A stretch of DNA of 9,915 nucleotides from Trueperaceae bacterium. GTDB taxonomy: Bacteria; Deinococcota; Deinococci; Deinococcales; Trueperaceae. This document shows positions 7,652 through 9,915 of this stretch, one piece after another. A program made the translations under genes and the position numbers. The stretch is taken from the NCBI GenBank assembly GCA_029210865.1, contig JARGGE010000072.1, forward strand, positions 1-9,915. The letters are read 5' to 3'. Every line of letters starts with the position of its first letter. The first letter of the stretch is position 1. The notes under the pieces are model-generated. The model was not told the origin of the DNA. It searched no databases and worked only from the letters and a program-made list of their open reading frames with translations.

Positions 7652-8005
7652 TCAGGCTGTTGGCGGTTCGAGTTCGTCGAGCATCCGGAGCACCTGAGTC
7701 TCGAGAACCGGAAGGTCTTTCTGGACCATGTTCCATGCCATCGCGAGATCGACGCGGAAGTACTCGTGCACCAGGACGTCCCGCGCACCGGCGATGTCGC
7801 GCCACGGCACCTTGGGGTACGCCGCCCGCACCTCGATCGGGATGCCCTTGACCGCCTCACCGATGATCTCGAGTCGTCGGACGACCGAGTCCTGCTTCTC
7901 CACGTTCGTGGCGAACGACGCGAAGTCCATGCCCGCGGTGTACTGCCGGAGCAGGTCGATGGCCATGAGGATCTCGCCGAGCAGGATGTCGACGCTTCGG
8001 CTCAC
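7652..8005 (-). CDS. hepT: HepT-like HEPN ribonuclease toxin (DUF86)
   Basis: HepT toxins are HEPN-domain RNases neutralised by the partner nucleotidyltransferase MntA, which AMPylates a tyrosine next to the active site. The 117-residue all-helical protein carries the exact family motif R75-X4-H80-X-Y82 within RDIAGARDVLVHEYF; R75 and H80 are the expected catalytic residues and Y82 the expected modified tyrosine. The helix pair ending in VVRRLEIIGEAVKGIP (41-56) is also typical of DUF86. Length is normal for the family. The start is GTG at 8003-8005, overlapping the mntA TGA as GTGA, so translation is likely coupled with the antitoxin made first. The gene looks intact and functional. Confidence 0.93.
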   Translation of the reverse strand: MSRSVDILLGEILMAIDLLRQYTAGMDFASFATNVEKQDSVVRRLEIIGEAVKGIPIEVRAAYPKVPWRDIAGARDVLVHEYFRVDLAMAWNMVQKDLPVLETQVLRMLDELEPPTA

Positions 8006-8289
8006 AGGATCGACACGACCTCACGTAGGACCCGCTCCCGCAATCCCGGGTGCAGCGAGCCCGGCGTCGCCACGTCGACCTCGCGACCAAGCACGTCGCA
8101 GAGGTCCAAGCGCAATCCAGACAGATCGAGAAGCGTCCGACCCTCCTCGAACTCCACGAGGAAGTCGACGTCGCTCGAGTCGGTCGCCTCGCCACGCGCG
8201 AACGACCCGAAGACGCCGGCCCGCACGACGCCGCGCCGCGCCATGGGCGCCGCGACGCTTCTGCGGATCTCGTCGAGCGTCGGCCTCAT
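8002..8289 (-). CDS. mntA: MntA-like minimal nucleotidyltransferase antitoxin
   Basis: The 95-residue protein is a minimal nucleotidyltransferase that neutralises HepT, by family knowledge through AMPylation of the toxin. The signature G28-S29-X10-D40-V-D42 (GSFARGEATDSSDVDFLVEF) fits the family's GSX10DXD motif exactly, and the third metal-binding carboxylate is probably D72 in REVDVAT. The length is usual for the family. It starts at ATG 8289, a few bases after the end of the ribbon-helix-helix frame upstream, and its stop overlaps the hepT GTG. These contacts suggest one transcript: RHH gene, mntA, hepT. Confidence 0.93.
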   Translation of the reverse strand: MRPTLDEIRRSVAAPMARRGVVRAGVFGSFARGEATDSSDVDFLVEFEEGRTLLDLSGLRLDLCDVLGREVDVATPGSLHPGLRERVLREVVSIL

Positions 8290-8292
8290 GCG

Positions 8293-8525
8293 TCAACGAT
8301 ACGGCGACAGGTGGCCGTAGACGAGCTCATCGATGCCCTGGCTCGCCATCGCGTCCCCAGACGCGACCAACCCGGCGAACCGCATCCAGGCCGCGCTTGG
8401 TCGACCGGCAGGACGTTCCGCAGCGACCGGCGCAGCAGCTCCGCCAGGGAGATGCCCAGGCGTCCCGCCTCGCGCTTGGCGGCCGCGTGCTCCGCGATGG
8501 TCAGCGTGATCACCGTCCGCACCAT
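8293..8525 (-). pseudogene. Ribbon-helix-helix (VapB/Arc-like) antitoxin interrupted by a one-base frameshift
   Basis: From the ATG at 8525 the frame encodes MVRTVITLTIAEHAAAKREA then GRLGISLAELLRRSLRNVLP: a short beta strand followed by two helices, the RHH DNA-binding fold of VapB-type antitoxins. After VDQARP (about nt 8395-8410) the frame degenerates into Ser/Arg sequence. The next frame supplies WMRFAGLVASGDAMASQGID then ELVYGHLSPYR with a stop at 8293-8295, typical of the toxin-binding tail of this class. Adding one base in CGGCCTGG restores a 77-residue protein. Without repair, the frame from 8525 ends at 8286 and overlaps the mntA ATG. No PIN-domain or other RHH-partner toxin follows; mntA does. 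It may be a real mutation or a sequence error. Confidence 0.8.
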
Positions 8526-8604
8526 GGACCGAAGCGTACCCGGAAGGCTGATCACGGCGGAGGTTCCGGGCACGCTCAGCCGGTCGCGTCCCACCTCCAC
8601 ACCG
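8482..8604 (-). repeat. Direct repeat: RHH antitoxin start region, better-preserved copy
   Basis: Ungapped alignment to 7508-7630 gives 91 matches of 123 by hand count. It covers the first codons of the antitoxin and about 80 bp upstream; upstream and coding parts are about equally similar. It contains a TGATCA core at 8549-8554, 24 bp before the start codon, which may be part of the promoter/operator. Confidence 0.75.
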
Positions 8605-8875
8605 CCACGCTCGGCTGCATCCGCCGCACCTCGATGCCGGCGTTCTCCACGAAGCCGTCGAACCCCCGCTGCACCTTGTAGGCGCCGAAGCAGTCGCCGC
8701 CGCTGCCGAACGGGCAGACCTCGTCCTCGCCCCAGGTCTCCGCGTCGAAGCAGCCGAGACCGCAGCCGCGGGCGTCGAAGACGGCCACCAGGTCGAGCTC
8801 GACGCTGCCCCGCCAGGCGTCTCGGGTCGTCGCGATCGCCTGGGCGAGCAGCGGCCTCAGCGCGGCGCGCGCCAT
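8576..8875 (-). CDS. Small Cys-containing hypothetical protein, possibly an N-terminally truncated remnant
   Basis: I do not recognise this 99-residue protein. A helical, Ala/Leu-rich start (MARAALRPLLAQAIATTRDAW) is followed by a strand-rich part, VELDLVAVFDARGCGLGC, then DEVCPFGSGGDCFGAYKV. Five cysteines fall in about 30 residues, with spacing that could suit disulfides or a metal site. The frame continues upstream of the ATG to a TAG at 8918-8920 with plausible residues (DLDLSLLVDTLP) but no usual start codon, and no good ribosome-binding site precedes the ATG. This suggests the 5' end of a larger gene may be lost. The low-complexity-free, mixed composition argues that it is, or was, coding. 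It is divergent from the transglutaminase-like gene and its 3' end overlaps the repeat upstream of the antitoxin. Confidence 0.45.
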   Translation of the reverse strand: MARAALRPLLAQAIATTRDAWRGSVELDLVAVFDARGCGLGCFDAETWGEDEVCPFGSGGDCFGAYKVQRGFDGFVENAGIEVRRMQPSVAVWRWDATG

Positions 8876-8938
8876 CGGCAGCGTGTCGACGAGCAGGCTG
8901 AGGTCGAGATCCCGCCGCTACGGTTGCGCCACGAGGTC

Positions 8939-8944
8939 GGGAGG
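8939..8944 (+). promoter_or_regulatory. Ribosome-binding site deciding the start of the transglutaminase-like gene
   Basis: GGGAGG lies 6 bases upstream of the ATG at 8951. A possible TTG start at 8924 in the same frame has no such site and would place charged residues ahead of the signal peptide, so 8951 is preferred. Confidence 0.7.
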
Positions 8945-8950
8945 TCGCTC

Positions 8951-9915
8951 ATGATCTGTTCCGCTTGGGTTCGCTCGCTCGCGTGCGCCGTCGTCTTCCT
9001 GGGTCCGCTCGCGCTCGCCCAGTCCGCGTCGCTGGCACTCCCGACCACCGGGTCGGCGCCCGCCACCGAGGTGCGCGACGCGCCGCAGCCGCCTGCCGGC
9101 GTCATCGACGTGGGCACCATCGAGGACGCAGCGTTGGCGCAAGCCGACCGCCTGCCGCCCGCCGCCTGGGAGGTCGAGGCGCTCGCCCTCGAGCTGGCGT
9201 TCGACCTGCCGGCCATGCACGCCTTCGTCCGCGACCACGTCGCCCTCGACCCGTACCCCGGCGTCCTCCGGGGCGCGCAGGGGACGCTCGCCGCGCGCGC
9301 CGGAAACGCCTAGGACCAGGCGCTGCTGCTGCATGCGCTGGCGCAAGCTAGCGACTACGACGTGCGCTTCGCCTTCGGCACGCTGGACGACGCCGTCGTC
9401 GCCGCCCTGCTCACTGCGGCGCCGAGCGGCGCGCGCGCCCCGCTTGACGACCCGCCGATGGCCGAGGTGCGGGCCGTGGACGTGGGGCGGATCGGCGACC
9501 GTGCCCGGCGCGATCATGCCCTGCTGATCGACGCGCTCGGCGACCGACGGGGCGGTGGCGCCGAAGCCGACCGCGCCGCGCTCGTCCGCGACCACGTGTG
9601 GGTGCAAGCCCTCGACGACGAGGGCGTCCTCGTCGAGACCACCGTGCTCGAGGAGCGCTTCGACGCGGCCGACGCGGCCGGCAGCGAGCTGTGGTTCTAC
9701 CTCCAGCCGGACCGGGAGGGCGTCGGCGGCACGGTCGCGAACCTGCTCGACGGCGCTTCCTGGATGCCGCTCCTGATGGTCGACGGCAAGGTGCGCCGCG
9801 GCGCGTCCTTCGACGTGGGCGGCAGCTCGGGCGGCCTGCTCGGCGGGCTGTTCGGCAGCGCGGGCCCGGAGCTGGTGGTGGTGCGGTTGGAGCTGGAGTC
9901 CCACGGGCTCGGCCC
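8951..9915 (+). pseudogene. Secreted transglutaminase-fold protein interrupted by in-frame TAG (9311-9313); 3' end beyond window
   Basis: From the ATG at 8951 a signal peptide is clear (MICSAWVRSLACAVVFLGPL, then ALA before QS, cleavage near residue 23). The following region (FVRDHVALDPYPGVLRGAQG then TLAARAGNA) matches the N-terminal half of transglutaminase-like domains of the GNxxDQAxLL type. Codon 121 is TAG, and the same frame continues at once with DQALLLHALAQASDYDVRFA and stays open to the window end. It includes H215 in HVWVQ, the place of the transglutaminase histidine. Aligning AGNA-stop-DQA with the usual G-x-C-x-D-x-A pattern puts Ala120 where the catalytic Cys should be, so even a repaired protein is probably not a classical cysteine enzyme. 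A single substitution (for example TGG to TAG) would explain the stop; no frameshift is needed. The domain after 300 contains a Gly/Ser-rich stretch (GGSSGGLLGGLFG). Confidence 0.75.

Noticed and set aside
7646..7670. Hairpin at the end of hepT as a terminator
   Set aside because: The CGAACC/GGTTCG stem is only 6 bp with a 13-base loop and overlaps the stop codon; there is no T-tract.
7139..8320. 393-codon plus-strand frame across the toxin-antitoxin region
   Set aside because: It is antisense to hepT and mntA, which have exact family motifs; its translation is Arg/Ser-rich without recognisable domains.
8924..8950. TTG start for the transglutaminase-like gene
   Set aside because: The ATG at 8951 has a strong GGGAGG site 6 bases upstream and begins directly at the signal peptide.
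9311..9313. Recoded TAG (pyrrolysine) in the transglutaminase-like gene
   Set aside because: Nothing in the window suggests pyrrolysine machinery, and the codon position is one that varies in the family. A point mutation or base-call error is simpler.
1..9915. CRISPR array, tRNA or rRNA genes
   Set aside because: I saw no regularly spaced repeat-spacer pattern, no tRNA cloverleaf-like segment and no rRNA-like sequence.

Overview
The window is very GC-rich, and its genes show the strong C/G third-position bias typical of high-GC bacteria. The left side carries an alpha-2-macroglobulin-like protease trap followed by penicillin-binding protein 1C, a pairing known from bacteria with a periplasm. 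That points to a high-GC diderm such as a Deinococcota, Myxococcota or Chloroflexota-like lineage. I cannot fix the phylum from sequence alone.

Layout. Positions 3-3779 (+) hold the C-terminal three quarters of a yfhM-type alpha-2-macroglobulin, cut by the left window edge, with an intact thioester motif. Positions 3818-5857 (+) hold a complete pbpC. The two genes are joined by four tandem 14-bp repeats (3776-3831). Each repeat starts with an ATG whose A-T-G-A overlaps the stop codon of the preceding reading frame. The result is a chain of three five-codon mini-ORFs between the two genes.

From about 5990 to 8880 there is an accessory block, all on the minus strand. Read in the direction of transcription (right to left) it contains: a small Cys-rich hypothetical ORF; a ribbon-helix-helix antitoxin broken by a one-base frameshift; an intact mntA-hepT toxin-antitoxin pair; a decayed second copy of the antitoxin 5' region fused to a frameshifted membrane-protein fragment (perhaps CPBP family); about 450 bp without a recognisable gene; and an intact NAD(P)H-binding SDR/NmrA-like reductase. 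Two direct-repeat pairs bracket single modules here. One 32-bp pair with one mismatch flanks the reductase. One 123-bp pair (91 matches by hand count) flanks mntA-hepT.

The right end (8951 to the edge, +) is a secreted transglutaminase-fold protein. It is interrupted by an in-frame TAG at 9311 and lacks the catalytic cysteine at the expected place.

Overall, a conserved envelope-defence operon sits beside a small, partly decayed accessory region with toxin-antitoxin genes and direct repeats. The three broken genes all lie right of 7.2 kb, while the left 6.6 kb is intact. That favours real decay over uniform sequencing error, but a local assembly problem is not excluded.
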